From Rhodococcus sp. KBS0724 (lineage in GTDB: Bacteria; Actinomycetota; Actinomycetes; Mycobacteriales; Mycobacteriaceae), in contig NZ_VCBX02000001.1 of NCBI RefSeq assembly GCF_005938745.2, forward strand, positions 4,416,501 through 4,480,500: 64,000 nucleotides of DNA, written 5' to 3'. The position numbers and the translations under genes were made by a program. Each line of letters begins with the position of its first letter. Positions within the stretch are counted from its first letter, which is position 1. Positions 1 to 9,604 of the stretch are shown here, one piece after another. The notes beneath the pieces are model-generated. The model had not been told where the DNA came from. It did no database searches and saw nothing but the letters and a program-made list of their open reading frames with translations.

Positions 1-606
1 CCGATCGCCCGCGTCGCCGAGTCCGGGCAGGATGAAAGCGTTCTCGTCCAAGCCGTCGTCGATGCTCGCCAGAACCAGCCGAACCGGGTGGCCGGACTCC
101 GCAAGCGCGTCGACGCCACGCGGTGCCGCAACAACACACACTGCCGTGACGTCGGTAGCGCCGCGCGCAACGAGCAGGTCGATCGTGTGAACCATCGATC
201 CACCGGTTGCCAGCATCGGATCGAGTACGAATACCGGGATTCCGGAAAGATCAGCAGGCAGCGACTCGAGATACGGAACGGGTGCGTGAGTCTTCTCGTC
301 GCGCGCCATTCCCACAAAGCCGACACCGGCCGAAGGGATCAACGCACTGGCCTGCTCGACCATGCCCAGACCGGCGCGCAGCACCGGGACCAGCAACGGA
401 GGCTTGGCAAGTCGAATACCTGTTGTCGCCGCCACCGGTGTGTCGACGGGGAACTCTTCGATCTCCGCATCGCGCATTGCCTCGTACACGAGCATGTGCG
501 TGAGTCGACGCAGAGCTGACCGGAATGTCGAATTGTCACTGCGTGCATCACGCATTGTCGTCAGGAGTGCCGCTGCCAGCGGATGGTCGACTACGTGCGT
601 TTGCAT
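1..606 (-). CDS. upp: uracil phosphoribosyltransferase (3' end cut by window edge)
   Basis: Salvages uracil by joining it to PRPP to give UMP in the cytoplasm. The reading frame shows the family core ([14 protein letters not shown]) and the PRPP-binding loop ([12 protein letters not shown]), and it reaches LGDAGDR. That is only about five residues short of the usual C-terminus, so the stop lies just outside the window. Two in-frame ATGs are possible (612 and 606); 606 gives [10 protein letters not shown] and matches the M. tuberculosis Upp N-terminus. It diverges from the Esp-like cassette that begins 82 bp away. Family assignment is secure. Confidence 0.95.
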   Translation of the reverse strand, partial: MQTHVVDHPLAAALLTTMRDARSDNSTFRSALRRLTHMLVYEAMRDAEIEEFPVDTPVAATTGIRLAKPPLLVPVLRAGLGMVEQASALIPSAGVGFVGMARDEKTHAPVPYLESLPADLSGIPVFVLDPMLATGGSMVHTIDLLVARGATDVTAVCVVAAPRGVDALAESGHPVRLVLASIDDGLDENAFILPGLGDAGDR

Positions 607-688
607 GACCATGAGGATAGTTCCTCGGGAACCGAGCGGCCCCCGGCGGCGTCCAAGAAAGGAGTAAGCGCAACGGGGGGAAGAGAAG

Positions 689-1003
689 TTGGACAATTTT
701 CTAGCTCACACAGAAGACATCACGGACTTCGGTTCGCGTCTGGCCGCCATCGCCGACACCGTCGCGCGCGCCCAGGCCGACGCGGCCCGTCACGATCACA
801 CTGCGCTCGGCGCAGTCCTGGGATTGATCGCCGAGGACTTCGTCCGTGTCACCGGCGAAGCACAACAGGCTCAGATCGACGACCTCGGCCGTCTCGCCAC
901 CGTTGTATCCAGCGCCGCAGCCGCCACACACAGCGCCCGCGACCTGTATGCCGGCACTGACGAGTCGGTTCGCTCCGCCATCGTCGAAGCGGCCCGGACA
1001 TGA
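689..1003 (+). CDS. EspC/EspF-like (DUF2580-type) putative type VII secretion substrate
   Basis: A 104-residue, all-helical, Ala-rich protein without a signal peptide. Near the C-terminus it has Y87-A-G-T-D91, a YxxxD motif of the kind that marks type VII (ESX) substrates, placed as in mycobacterial EspC. The start is TTG behind a purine-rich stretch (GGGGGAAGAGAAG). The stop overlaps the next gene by 4 bp (ATGA), so the two are translationally coupled. In EspA/EspC-type pairs the small partner carries the export signal, which would suit the NlpC/P60 protein encoded next. The assignment rests on size, motif and neighbours; sequence identity to EspC is low. Confidence 0.55.
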   Translation: MDNFLAHTEDITDFGSRLAAIADTVARAQADAARHDHTALGAVLGLIAEDFVRVTGEAQQAQIDDLGRLATVVSSAAAATHSARDLYAGTDESVRSAIVEAART

Positions 1004-1977
1004 TCCCCGTCGAGGCCCTTGCCCGGCCGATCATCGACCTGGTGGCAACCCTGGGGTCCGGCGTCACCGACTCGAACGGACCTGAGGTCGGACTCCGCAT
1101 CGCGTCGGACGTTCTGGAGATCGCCTACCAACTCGGTACCGCCGCGCTGGGGGAACTGTCCGGCGGCGGAACATCCACCGCGGGCATGAACGCCGCAACA
1201 GCGATGACCGAGCAGACCCAAGCGGCAACTCGAACACTCACCGACCGAGGCACCGACATCGCCGGAATTGTCGACGAGGCAACCATGACGGTGTCCGCCG
1301 GGATCAACGAATTGAACGGCATCTTGCAGTCGTTTCTCGGTATCGCCGCCAAAGCCGGTCCGGCTCTCCTGACACCACCAGGTCAATTGATGCTCGTTGC
1401 AGCGGCATTCGACCATCTGGGGCGCGCAATATCCGTCGTGGAGAGAATGCGCGGCGATCTCACCGGGTCCACCGACAAAATGTCCGCTCTGGTGCCGCCG
1501 GTAGCGCTACCGGATACCGCGCCCGGGGCCACGAATGCGGAGTCGTCAACCGGTTCCGTTGCGAGTACCGGCAGTGCGGCAGCGGGATTGCAGATCGATT
1601 TGCCCGACGGTTCTGTTGCGACTGCGCCAAACGCCGAAGCCGCCGCTGCGGTGCGCAATGCGCTCACCCAGCAAGGAGTGCCGTACGAGTGGGGCGGAAC
1701 CTCACCCGGAGTAGGCCTCGACTGCAGTGGTTTGACGCAATGGGCCTACGGACAAGCGGGCGTCGACATTCCGCGCCTTGCTCAGGAACAAGGCATCGGC
1801 AGCCCCGTCGATCAGGCCAATCTCCTGCCGGGCGACCTCGCAGTCTGGGACGGCCACGTCGCCATGGTGATCGGCAACGGCCAGATGGTCGAGGCCGGCG
1901 ACCCCGTCAGCGTCAGCCCCGTCCGAACATCCAACATCGGCATGGGATTTCACGGCTTCTACCGACCCACCGAGTGA
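1000..1977 (+). CDS. NlpC/P60 peptidoglycan hydrolase with EspA/EspE-like helical N-terminus
   Basis: 325 residues. Positions 1-165 are helical and Ala/Gly-rich, about 165-205 is a low-complexity linker, and about 212-325 is an NlpC/P60 cysteine peptidase domain. The catalytic Cys242 lies in DCSGLTQWAY and His286 in GHVAMV; Glu298 could be the third polar residue. Such enzymes cut D-Glu/meso-DAP bonds in peptidoglycan stems. There is no signal peptide or lipobox, yet the substrate is extracytoplasmic. Export through a type VII system with the small EspC-like partner encoded just upstream would explain this (inference). The protein ends in YRPTE, a weak YxxxE match. Second gene of a tightly packed four-gene unit. 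Confidence 0.85.
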   Translation: MIPVEALARPIIDLVATLGSGVTDSNGPEVGLRIASDVLEIAYQLGTAALGELSGGGTSTAGMNAATAMTEQTQAATRTLTDRGTDIAGIVDEATMTVSAGINELNGILQSFLGIAAKAGPALLTPPGQLMLVAAAFDHLGRAISVVERMRGDLTGSTDKMSALVPPVALPDTAPGATNAESSTGSVASTGSAAAGLQIDLPDGSVATAPNAEAAAAVRNALTQQGVPYEWGGTSPGVGLDCSGLTQWAYGQAGVDIPRLAQEQGIGSPVDQANLLPGDLAVWDGHVAMVIGNGQMVEAGDPVSVSPVRTSNIGMGFHGFYRPTE

Positions 1978-1978
1978 A

Positions 1979-2335
1979 ATGAGCACGATTATGCACGACA
2001 CACCGCGCCCACCGAGCGTCATCACCGCAGTGGCGGCAAATCGCCGCGGGACAATCGCCTTACGGGCCACCGAACAGGGCATTCCCATCGATATCCGAAT
2101 CCATCACAGCGAATTACGCTACGGCGGTGCTCGGCTGGCAACCGAGATCATGGCCCTCGCCGCCCGGGCCGCCATGGAGGCCGGGGTCCGCCACCGTCTC
2201 GAACTGGAAGCGGATGGCGTTCCGGCGGACATCGTAAACGCTTTGGGACTCGCAACACGCGAGCAATTGGCCGACGCCCAAGCAGCCGAAGAGCACACCG
2301 ACACAGCCCCGGCTACCTGGATGCGATCGATATGA
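1979..2335 (+). CDS. EspD/EspH-like (DUF2694-type) small protein
   Basis: 118 residues, one base after the NlpC/P60 stop, overlapping the next gene by 4 bp. Residues 15-75 have the pattern of mycobacterial EspD/EspH: a short beta segment, a G-x-I strand pair, then a helix of the type LATEIMALAARAAMEAG. EspD/EspH proteins stabilise or chaperone ESX-1 substrates rather than being catalytic. No membrane segment or signal peptide is visible. An in-frame ATG four codons in (1991) is an alternative start. Similarity is by pattern only, so the family call is tentative; that it is a real gene is well supported by the coupling on both sides. Confidence 0.5.
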   Translation: MSTIMHDTPRPPSVITAVAANRRGTIALRATEQGIPIDIRIHHSELRYGGARLATEIMALAARAAMEAGVRHRLELEADGVPADIVNALGLATREQLADAQAAEEHTDTAPATWMRSI

Positions 2336-2631
2336 ACGAGATGGACCGAATCATGGAGCGCGCCAAGAGTCAGTGCGGTTTGATGCAGGACGCCGTCGGA
2401 GGCGTCGACGCTATCCGGGCCACCGCAGCTAGCCCTGACGGCACGGTTGTCGCCTGTGTCAACGGACTGGGCGCGTTAGTCGAACTGACCATCACCGACG
2501 CCGTGACCACCATGGAACCGAAGGCTGTCACCGCACTGACCATTGCCACCATCCACCAGGCAGTTCACCGCAGTAACGTCGAACGCGAACGTCTGATGAA
2601 TCAACTCGGGCGCTCACTCGGCGAGGTGTGA
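2332..2631 (+). CDS. YbaB/EbfC-family protein (EspL-like)
   Basis: 99 residues with the YbaB/EbfC layout: an N-terminal helix (about 1-25), a central sheet around residues 36-55 (SPDGTVVACVNGLGALVELTI), and a long C-terminal helix ending in a charged tail. YbaB proteins are small dimeric nucleoid-associated proteins. The ESX-1 gene espL of M. tuberculosis belongs to this family, which fits the Esp-like neighbours. It overlaps the preceding gene by 4 bp and closes the cassette. Whether it binds DNA or a secretion partner cannot be told from sequence. Confidence 0.6.
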   Translation: MNEMDRIMERAKSQCGLMQDAVGGVDAIRATAASPDGTVVACVNGLGALVELTITDAVTTMEPKAVTALTIATIHQAVHRSNVERERLMNQLGRSLGEV

Positions 2632-2678
2632 GTAACCCGCGCTATGCGCAGGGCGATCGGGTCGATAGGCTTCCGCCC

Positions 2679-3914
2679 ATGGCTGGAGATATCGTCCCGA
2701 TCGAAATCGGTCTCACAAGTGGAGACCTCGTCACGTTGTGGGCGCCTCGGTGGCGTGAGGGCGACGACGAATGGGAGGCCTTCCTCGGTCACGAGGAAGA
2801 TCTGTACGGGTTTGCCTCGGTCGCGGAACTCGCTGCCTTCATCCGCACCGATACCGACAACGATTTGGTCGACCACCCCGCCTGGAGTGTTGTGGCCGGA
2901 CTTTCCGCTGCGGAACTCGAACCGGAGGAGAACTTCACGTTCGACTTCGTGGGAGTGCCGGAACTTGCTGCCGGGGACCCGGAACCGCTGGTCGTCTCGG
3001 AACTCGAAGACACCTTGAACATGGCCCGCAATATCGGTGAAGTCTGCGAACTGGATTCCGTGATCCGGTTCTTCAGCGGCCACCCGATTCTGGGTGCACT
3101 CGCGACGGGCGCGAGCACGTTCGACGGTCGTGAAGGACTCGAGATCTGGGATCAGGTCGGCGCAGCCATCGCCAAGGACTGGGACAAGGTTCTCGACGCG
3201 ATCGACAACGTGGTGACGTCACCCAAGGTTGATGCCGGCGCCGTGGCAGTCGCCGAAGCCGAACTCCTCGCCGCCGCCGAGAACACCGTCGATGCGGACG
3301 ACGTCGCCGAAGAGGGCGAGGACGAGGAATTCGACGAAGACGACCTCGACGAGGAAGACGAGATCGAGACGTTTTGGGGCGAGGTCGGCGTCGATCCGGT
3401 CCGCATCATCACCTCGGCCGACACCTTCTACACTCTGCGCTGCTACATGGGCGAACAGGCAATCTTCCTCGGTAAGGACGGGTTGATCACGGTCTTCCGG
3501 TCCGAGCGCGCTCTCGCACGGTATCTCGCCGACAATCACGAGCACGATCTGTCACAGGTGAGCACGTACGGCCTGATCCAGAATGCAGCCGTCGACGGTT
3601 CACTCGACATCGAGGTCACCGACGAGAATGTCTACGTTCTCCCCGGCATCGCCGACGACCTTGCCCAGGGCCCGGATGCCGTCGACGTCGAACAGCTCGA
3701 ACTTGCTGTCGAATTGTTCACCGATGCAGCCGATTTCGCTGACGACGACTCCACCGAGGAAACCCTGTCCGCGTCCAACGAGCTCGGGTGGTACGTCTCG
3801 TACCTCCTCAACCCCGATCCGTCCCGGATGGCTCCCAGTGCGCCGTTCACCAAGGAATCCGAAGGATGGCGCGAACTCGAGCGTGAGTTCGAGACACGTC
3901 TGCGTCCTGAGTAA
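2679..3914 (+). CDS. Rv3311-type conserved actinobacterial protein of unknown function
   Basis: 411 residues, cytoplasmic-looking, with a very acidic stretch rich in Asp/Glu (window positions about 3290-3375). The text around WAPRWREGDDEWEAFLGHEE and the position beside upp/add match M. tuberculosis Rv3311; the function is unknown. I chose ATG 2679 rather than GTG 2628. It gives the Rv3311-like N-terminus and is preceded by TAGGCT at 2666-2671, a -10 element 7 nt before the ATG with no Shine-Dalgarno, suggesting a leaderless transcript. The GTG at 2628 would overlap the Esp-like cassette by 4 bp and add 17 residues. Confidence 0.8.
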   Translation: MAGDIVPIEIGLTSGDLVTLWAPRWREGDDEWEAFLGHEEDLYGFASVAELAAFIRTDTDNDLVDHPAWSVVAGLSAAELEPEENFTFDFVGVPELAAGDPEPLVVSELEDTLNMARNIGEVCELDSVIRFFSGHPILGALATGASTFDGREGLEIWDQVGAAIAKDWDKVLDAIDNVVTSPKVDAGAVAVAEAELLAAAENTVDADDVAEEGEDEEFDEDDLDEEDEIETFWGEVGVDPVRIITSADTFYTLRCYMGEQAIFLGKDGLITVFRSERALARYLADNHEHDLSQVSTYGLIQNAAVDGSLDIEVTDENVYVLPGIADDLAQGPDAVDVEQLELAVELFTDAADFADDDSTEETLSASNELGWYVSYLLNPDPSRMAPSAPFTKESEGWRELEREFETRLRPE

Positions 3915-3937
3915 ACGGCGCTATCCGGTCAGTTCGG

Positions 3938-5020
3938 CTAGCCGATCAGTACGGCGTACCCGGGCTTGATGACGTCGTCGATGTACGCGAGACGCTGGTC
4001 GAACGGGATGAACGCAGATTTCATGGCGTTGATCGTGAATCGTTCGAGGTCGGTCCAGCCGTAGCCGAACGTGTCGACCAGCGCCGCCATCTCGCGACTC
4101 ATGCTGGTATCACCCATGAGCCGATTGTCGGTGTTGACGGTGACCCGGAACCGCAGGTCTGCCAACAGGCCGAACGGGTGATCGGCCAAGGCGGCTACGG
4201 CGCCGGTCTGGACGTTCGAGCTCGGGCACAGCTCCAACGGGATGCGCATGTCTCGAACGAAGTTCGCGAGCCTGCCCAACTCGTGACGACCGTCGATGGC
4301 GGTGACGTCGTCCACGATGCGCACACCATGCCCCAACCGGTCGGCTCCACAAAATGCGATAGCTTCGTGAATCGACGGCAACCCGAACGCTTCACCGGCA
4401 TGGATGGTGAAGTGCGCGTTGGCATCCCGCATGTACTCGAAGGCGTCCAGATGACGACTCGGCGGATTCCCGGCCTCGGCACCGGCGATGTCGAAGCCGA
4501 CCACACCGCGGTCACGGAATCGCACAGCCAGTTCGGCGATTTCACGAGACCTGGCGGCATGACGCATGGCGGTCAACAAGCAGCCGATCTGGATGTTGCG
4601 CCCCTGTGCCTGGGCCGCTGACTCCCCTGCCCGGAATCCTTCGAGCACGTGCTCAACCACTTCGTCGAGCGTCAACCCCTGTTCGAGATGCTGTTCGGGC
4701 GCAAACCGCACCTCCGCGTACACCACGTTGTCGTCGGCTAGATCCTCGGCGCATTCCTGCGCCACGCGTGAGAGTCCCTCGGCGGTCTGCATCACGGCCA
4801 CGGTGTGCGCGAAGGTCTCGAGGTACAACTCGAGCGAACCGCTGTCTGCTGCGGTTCGAAACCACTGCGCGAGTTCGGCAGACGTGTGCGCCGGCAGATC
4901 CGTGTATCCGGAATGCTCCGCCAGTTCCAGGATTGTCTGTGGACGCAGACCACCGTCGAGGTGGTCGTGCAGTAGAACTTTGGGCGCGCTACGAATCGAG
5001 TTCAACACCGGTGCGTTCAT
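3938..5020 (-). CDS. add: adenosine deaminase
   Basis: Deaminates adenosine (and deoxyadenosine) to inosine in purine salvage. 360 residues in a TIM-barrel amidohydrolase fold. The metal-binding HDHLDGGL near the N-terminus, [11 protein letters not shown], and the late SSNVQTG and TVNTDN segments are all present. The reading frame stays open upstream into deoA, but the ATG at 5020 gives [20 protein letters not shown], the expected N-terminus. The start is 10 bp after the deoA stop, so cdd-deoA-add form one salvage operon. Confidence 0.95.
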   Translation of the reverse strand: MNAPVLNSIRSAPKVLLHDHLDGGLRPQTILELAEHSGYTDLPAHTSAELAQWFRTAADSGSLELYLETFAHTVAVMQTAEGLSRVAQECAEDLADDNVVYAEVRFAPEQHLEQGLTLDEVVEHVLEGFRAGESAAQAQGRNIQIGCLLTAMRHAARSREIAELAVRFRDRGVVGFDIAGAEAGNPPSRHLDAFEYMRDANAHFTIHAGEAFGLPSIHEAIAFCGADRLGHGVRIVDDVTAIDGRHELGRLANFVRDMRIPLELCPSSNVQTGAVAALADHPFGLLADLRFRVTVNTDNRLMGDTSMSREMAALVDTFGYGWTDLERFTINAMKSAFIPFDQRLAYIDDVIKPGYAVLIG

Positions 5021-5030
5021 GCAACATAAG

Positions 5031-6326
5031 CTAACGCGAGTCACCCCCAATCCGCTCGATGAGCAGCGGCCGCGACACTGTGTCGGATTCGGGCCCGATT
5101 GCCCAACTCCCGTCGAGACTTCGGCGGGCGGCGTCAAATCGTTCGGGCGTGTCCGTGTGCAGTGTCAGTAACTTCTGCCCGGCACGGACCACGTCACCAG
5201 GCTTTGCGTGCATCTGCACCCCGGCACCGGCTTGGACTGCGTCGCCTTGGCGCTCGCGTCCCGCTCCCAGTTTCCACGCTGCGATACCGACGCCCATGGC
5301 ATCCAATCGGGTGAGAACACCATCGCGGTCGGCAGTCACGACCGCGGTGTGCCGAGCCACCGGCAAGTCCGCATCCGGATTGCCGCCCTGCGCTTCGATC
5401 ATGGCCCGCCACCGATCCATGGCACTGCCGTCGGCGAGCTTCTGCGCGGGATCCACATCGTCGATTCCGGCCGCCGACAACATTTCCCGAGCCAGGAGGA
5501 GGGTGAGTTCGACGACGTCAGCAGGTCCGCCGCCCGCCAGCACCTCGACCGATTCGCGCACTTCAAGGGCGTTACCGGCAGTCAGGCCGAGTGGCGTCCC
5601 CATCTCGGTGATGAATGCCGTTGTGCGCATACCGGCGTCGTTGCCCAGTTCGACCATGGTGCGCGCCAACTCCCGCGCGTCGCCGAGTTCCTTCATATAT
5701 GCACCCGAACCGACCTTCACGTCCAGCACCAGGGCACCGGTTCCTTCGGCGATCTTCTTGCTCATGATCGAACTCGCGATCAGCGGAATGGATTCCACCG
5801 TCCCCGTGACGTCCCGCAGGGCGTAGAGCTTCTTGTCTGCCGGCGCGAGATTTGCACCCGCAGCACAGATGACCGCACCGATCTTCGGGTTCGCGAGGAT
5901 CTCCACCATCTCGGCTGCGGTGAGATCGGCACGCCAACCCGGGATCGCCTCGAGTTTGTCGAGAGTTCCACCGGCATGGCCGAGTCCACGCCCTGACAGC
6001 TGCGGAACGGCAAGACCACACGCCGCAACCAGAGGTGCCAGCGGAAGCGTGATCTTGTCTCCCACACCACCGGTCGAATGCTTGTCCACCGTCGCAATCG
6101 GCAAGTCCGAAAAGTCCATGGTGCCGCCGGATTCGATCATCGCCCGCGTCCAGCGGCCGGTCTCCGAGCGCGTCATCCCGCGGAAGTAGATCGCCATGGC
6201 GAGGGCCGCCATCTGCTCGTCGGGTACAACACCCGCAGTGAACGCCTGCACGATCCAATCGATCTCGGTACCCGAGAGCTCCCGACCGTCACGTTTTGCT
6301 CTGATGATCGACACGGCGTCAAACAT
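5031..6326 (-). CDS. deoA: thymidine phosphorylase
   Basis: Reversible phosphorolysis of thymidine and deoxyuridine to the base plus deoxyribose-1-phosphate. 431 residues with the family signature [11 protein letters not shown] and the phosphate/substrate loops around [15 protein letters not shown]. It has the usual three-domain layout, with a C-terminal alpha/beta domain containing [18 protein letters not shown]. It overlaps cdd by 8 bp at its 5' end and lies 10 bp before add. Pyrimidine phosphorylase (Pdp) is a related possibility, but the M. tuberculosis deoA synteny supports this call. Confidence 0.95.
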   Translation of the reverse strand: MFDAVSIIRAKRDGRELSGTEIDWIVQAFTAGVVPDEQMAALAMAIYFRGMTRSETGRWTRAMIESGGTMDFSDLPIATVDKHSTGGVGDKITLPLAPLVAACGLAVPQLSGRGLGHAGGTLDKLEAIPGWRADLTAAEMVEILANPKIGAVICAAGANLAPADKKLYALRDVTGTVESIPLIASSIMSKKIAEGTGALVLDVKVGSGAYMKELGDARELARTMVELGNDAGMRTTAFITEMGTPLGLTAGNALEVRESVEVLAGGGPADVVELTLLLAREMLSAAGIDDVDPAQKLADGSAMDRWRAMIEAQGGNPDADLPVARHTAVVTADRDGVLTRLDAMGVGIAAWKLGAGRERQGDAVQAGAGVQMHAKPGDVVRAGQKLLTLHTDTPERFDAARRSLDGSWAIGPESDTVSRPLLIERIGGDSR

Positions 6327-6723
6327 GGCGAAGTCCTTCCGTTTGATCCGGTCCGAATGCGTCCGGGAGTAACTCCGCGAGTGGGCGCGGTCCGCGAGTG
6401 GTGTCGATCAGAAGTTCCGCGCCGCCGTGTTCGAGTAGGAGCTGTCGGCACCGGCCACACGGCATCAGTATCGCGCCGTCGGCGTCGGCGCACGAGAAGG
6501 CAATCAAGCGTCCGCCGCCGGTGGCCGCTAAGTTACTCACCAGTCCACATTCGGCGCACAAGCTCAAACCGTATGAGACATTTTCCACATTGCATCCTGA
6601 GACGATTCGACCATCGTCCACTAGTGCCGCGGCACCTACCGCATATCCGGAGTACGGGGCATAGGCCCGACGCATGACTTGTTGCGCGTTGTCGCGCAAC
6701 AACTTCCAGTCGATTTCACCCAT
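6319..6723 (-). CDS. cdd: cytidine deaminase
   Basis: Deaminates cytidine and deoxycytidine to uridine and deoxyuridine, feeding deoA and upp. 134 residues, the size of the homotetrameric form. Zinc ligands are visible as CAE and PCGRC, and the general-acid Glu lies in CAECG. First gene of the cdd-deoA-add operon, overlapping deoA by 8 bp. The 252-bp gap to sdhC on its other side must hold divergent promoters for salvage and for respiration. Confidence 0.96.
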   Translation of the reverse strand: MGEIDWKLLRDNAQQVMRRAYAPYSGYAVGAAALVDDGRIVSGCNVENVSYGLSLCAECGLVSNLAATGGGRLIAFSCADADGAILMPCGRCRQLLLEHGGAELLIDTTRGPRPLAELLPDAFGPDQTEGLRHV

Positions 6724-6975
6724 GGTTCACAATCCAATCACGCCAACTGAATGCATGCAGAAACGACACGATACGGCCACAATAAAGATTGGAAAGGCAA
6801 ACCTTACAAAGACATTGGTTGGTGTACGAATCCCACGGCTGATTAGTTCCCCGTTTCACATAGGTTTAGAGTTTGGGTCAAGTCGGTTCAGGACCACGTC
6901 GAGCCCGGGCTGAGTACCTCGAAGCTCTCTGCAAGCTCGGCGCGTCCACCAATGACGTTGGAGGCACAGCACTCG

Positions 6976-7380
6976 ATGAGTACTACGACTGAAGCCGCTC
7001 CTCAGAAGGAGCGCACGAGGTCGCTTTACCGGGGCGACCCCGGAATGTGGTCCTGGGTTCTACACCGGATCACAGGCGTCGCAACTTTCTTCTTCCTATT
7101 CGTACACGTTCTCGATACAGCCCTCGTGCGGGTCAACCCCGACACGTATGACGCTGTCATCGACACGTACAAGAACCCCGTCGTCGGTCTCATGGAGATC
7201 GGCCTCGTCGGTGTGGTTCTCTACCACGCCCTCAACGGCGTGCGCGTGATGCTCGTGGACTTCTGGTCGAAGGGCCCGAAGTACCAGCGCGTCATGCTCT
7301 GGACCATTCTGGCGATCTGGTTCCTGGTGATGATCCCGGGCGCCGGACGCATCCTCATCAACATGTTTGCGGAGCACTGA
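6976..7380 (+). CDS. sdhC: succinate dehydrogenase cytochrome b556 subunit
   Basis: Membrane anchor subunit of complex II. 134 residues with three hydrophobic helices and the conserved YRGDPGMWSWVLHRITG segment, whose Ser/Arg/His residues line the quinone and heme sites. ATG 6976 was preferred over an upstream in-frame ATG (6952). It gives the mycobacterial-like N-terminus MSTTTEAAP and has a GGAGGC Shine-Dalgarno about 10 nt upstream. It starts the four-gene sdhCDAB operon and corresponds to M. tuberculosis Rv3316 (Sdh2). Confidence 0.95.
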   Translation: MSTTTEAAPQKERTRSLYRGDPGMWSWVLHRITGVATFFFLFVHVLDTALVRVNPDTYDAVIDTYKNPVVGLMEIGLVGVVLYHALNGVRVMLVDFWSKGPKYQRVMLWTILAIWFLVMIPGAGRILINMFAEH

Positions 7381-7381
7381 C

Positions 7382-7837
7382 ATGGCGACTACTCACGGAC
7401 CCGAAGCCAAGAGCCTCGGCACCTCATACGACCGTCCGGCCAGCCTGGACAACCCGCGTTCCCCGCGGGCAAAGGCCAAGAACAACTTCGAGCTGTACGC
7501 GTGGCTGTTCATGCGTTTCTCCGGCGTCGCCCTGATCGTCCTGGTCCTGGGCCACATGTTCATCATGCTGATGCTCGACGGTGGCGTTCACCGTCTGAAC
7601 TTCGCATTCGTCGCAGGCCGCTGGTCCAGCCCGTTCTGGCAGATCTGGGATCTGACGATGCTCTGGCTGGCGCAGCTTCACGGCGGCAACGGCCTGCGCA
7701 CGGTCATCGCGGACTACTCCCGCAAGGACTCCACGCGCTTCTGGCTGACCACGATCCTCGTCATCTCGATGATTCTGATCATGGCACTGGGCACGTACGT
7801 CATCTTCACCTTCGACCCCAATATCTCGGCGAGCTAG
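7382..7837 (+). CDS. sdhD: succinate dehydrogenase hydrophobic membrane anchor subunit
   Basis: Second membrane anchor of complex II. 151 residues, three transmembrane helices, with the family segment AWLFMRFSGVALIVLVLGH (heme/quinone region) and LAQLHGGNGLRTVIADY. It starts 1 bp after the sdhC stop with a GGAGCAC ribosome-binding site inside the sdhC end, so it is coupled to sdhC. It corresponds to Rv3317. Confidence 0.94.
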   Translation: MATTHGPEAKSLGTSYDRPASLDNPRSPRAKAKNNFELYAWLFMRFSGVALIVLVLGHMFIMLMLDGGVHRLNFAFVAGRWSSPFWQIWDLTMLWLAQLHGGNGLRTVIADYSRKDSTRFWLTTILVISMILIMALGTYVIFTFDPNISAS

Positions 7838-7852
7838 GGGAGCACAGACTTC

Positions 7853-9604
7853 ATGCAGGAACATCGTTATGACGTGGTCATCGTCGGTGCCGGCGGCGCC
7901 GGCATGCGTGCGGCAATCGAGGCTGGCCCCCGCGCCCGCACGGCCGTACTGACCAAGCTCTACCCCACCCGCAGCCACACCGGCGCGGCCCAGGGCGGCA
8001 TGTGTGCCGCACTGGCGAACGTGGAGGAAGACAACTGGGAGTGGCACACCTTCGACACCGTCAAGGGCGGCGACTACCTCGCCGACCAGGACGCCGTCGA
8101 GATCATGGCCAAAGAGGCCATCGACGCGGTGCTCGACCTCGAGAAGATGGGCCTGCCGTTCAACCGCACGCCCGAAGGCAAGATCGACCAGCGTCGCTTC
8201 GGTGGCCACACCCGCGATCACGGCAAGGCCCCGGTTCGCCGCGCGTGCTACGCCGCCGACCGCACCGGTCACATGATCCTGCAGACGCTCTACCAGAACT
8301 GCGTCAAGCACGACGTCGAGTTCTTCAACGAGTTCTACGCACTCGACATCGCCATCACCGAGACCGAAGACGGCCCGGTTGCCACCGGCGTCATCTGCTA
8401 CGAGCTCTCGACCGGCGAGCTCCACATCTTCCACGCCAAGTCGATCGTCTTCGCGACCGGCGGCTCGGGACGCATGTACAAGACGACGTCCAACGCACAC
8501 ACCCTCACCGGTGACGGCATGGGCATCATCTTCCGCAAGGGCCTCCCCCTCGAGGACATGGAGTTCCACCAGTTCCACCCGACAGGACTCGCCGGCCTCG
8601 GCATCCTGATCTCCGAAGCAGTTCGTGGTGAAGGCGGCATTCTCCGTAATGCCGACGGTGAGCGCTTCATGGAGCGCTACGCCCCCACCATCAAGGACCT
8701 CGCTCCCCGAGACATCGTCGCTCGCTCGATGGTTCTCGAAGTTCTCGAAGGCCGCGGTGCCGGCCCGAACAAGGACTACGTCTACATCGACGTGACGCAC
8801 ATCCCCGAGGAAGTTCTCGACGAGAAGCTCCCCGACATCATGGAGTTCTCGCGCACCTACCTCGGCGTGGACCCCGTCAAGGAGCCCGTGCCCGTCTACC
8901 CGACGTGCCACTACGTCATGGGCGGTATCCCCACCAAGATCAACGGTGAGGTTCTGCGCAACAACGACGAGGTCGTCAAGGGCCTGTACGCCGCCGGCGA
9001 ATGTGCCTGCGTCTCCGTGCACGGTGCCAACCGCCTCGGCACCAACTCGCTCCTCGACATCAACGTCTTCGGCCGCCGCGCCGGCATCGCCGCCGCCGCG
9101 TACGCGAACTCCACCGAGTTCGTCGACCTGCCCGAGACCCCGGCCGCCATGGTCGAGGACTGGGTCGGCGTCATCCTGTCCGATCACGGCCACGAGCGCG
9201 TTGCGGACATCCGCACCGAACTCCAGCAGTCGATGGACAACAACGCATCCGTGTTCCGTACCGAAGAGCGCCTCACCCAGGCACTCAAGGACGTGCGCGC
9301 TCTCAAGGAGCGCTACAACCACATCACGGTTCAGGACAAGGGCAAGCGCTACAACAGCGACCTGCTCGAAGCCATCGAACTGGGCTTCCTGCTCGAAATG
9401 GCAGAGGTCACCGTCGTCGGTGCGCTCAACCGCAAGGAATCACGTGGCGGCCACGCTCGTGAGGACTTCCCGGATCGCAATGACGCCGAGTACATGAAGC
9501 ACACGATGGCATACAAGGAGGGCGACGGCCTGCTCTCCGACATCCGTCTGGACTACAAGCCGGTGGTACAGACCCGCTACGAGCCGATGGAGCGTAAGTA
9601 CTGA
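7853..9604 (+). CDS. sdhA: succinate dehydrogenase flavoprotein subunit
   Basis: Catalytic subunit oxidising succinate to fumarate with covalently bound FAD. 583 residues. The N-terminal Rossmann motif VVIVGAGGAGMRAA and the FAD-attachment segment SHTGAAQGG (His) are present, as are HPTG and GEGGILRN of the active site and the GTNSLLD/RRAGIAAAAY C-terminal FAD contact. A GGGGAG ribosome-binding site lies 9-14 nt before the ATG. The stop overlaps the sdhB start by one base (TGATG). Confidence 0.98.
   Translation: MQEHRYDVVIVGAGGAGMRAAIEAGPRARTAVLTKLYPTRSHTGAAQGGMCAALANVEEDNWEWHTFDTVKGGDYLADQDAVEIMAKEAIDAVLDLEKMGLPFNRTPEGKIDQRRFGGHTRDHGKAPVRRACYAADRTGHMILQTLYQNCVKHDVEFFNEFYALDIAITETEDGPVATGVICYELSTGELHIFHAKSIVFATGGSGRMYKTTSNAHTLTGDGMGIIFRKGLPLEDMEFHQFHPTGLAGLGILISEAVRGEGGILRNADGERFMERYAPTIKDLAPRDIVARSMVLEVLEGRGAGPNKDYVYIDVTHIPEEVLDEKLPDIMEFSRTYLGVDPVKEPVPVYPTCHYVMGGIPTKINGEVLRNNDEVVKGLYAAGECACVSVHGANRLGTNSLLDINVFGRRAGIAAAAYANSTEFVDLPETPAAMVEDWVGVILSDHGHERVADIRTELQQSMDNNASVFRTEERLTQALKDVRALKERYNHITVQDKGKRYNSDLLEAIELGFLLEMAEVTVVGALNRKESRGGHAREDFPDRNDAEYMKHTMAYKEGDGLLSDIRLDYKPVVQTRYEPMERKY

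Noticed and set aside
7424..9322. 632-codon open frame antisense to sdhD/sdhA
   Set aside because: Shadow of strongly biased third-position GC in sdhA; the sense frame is an unmistakable flavoprotein, and the antisense product has no family features.
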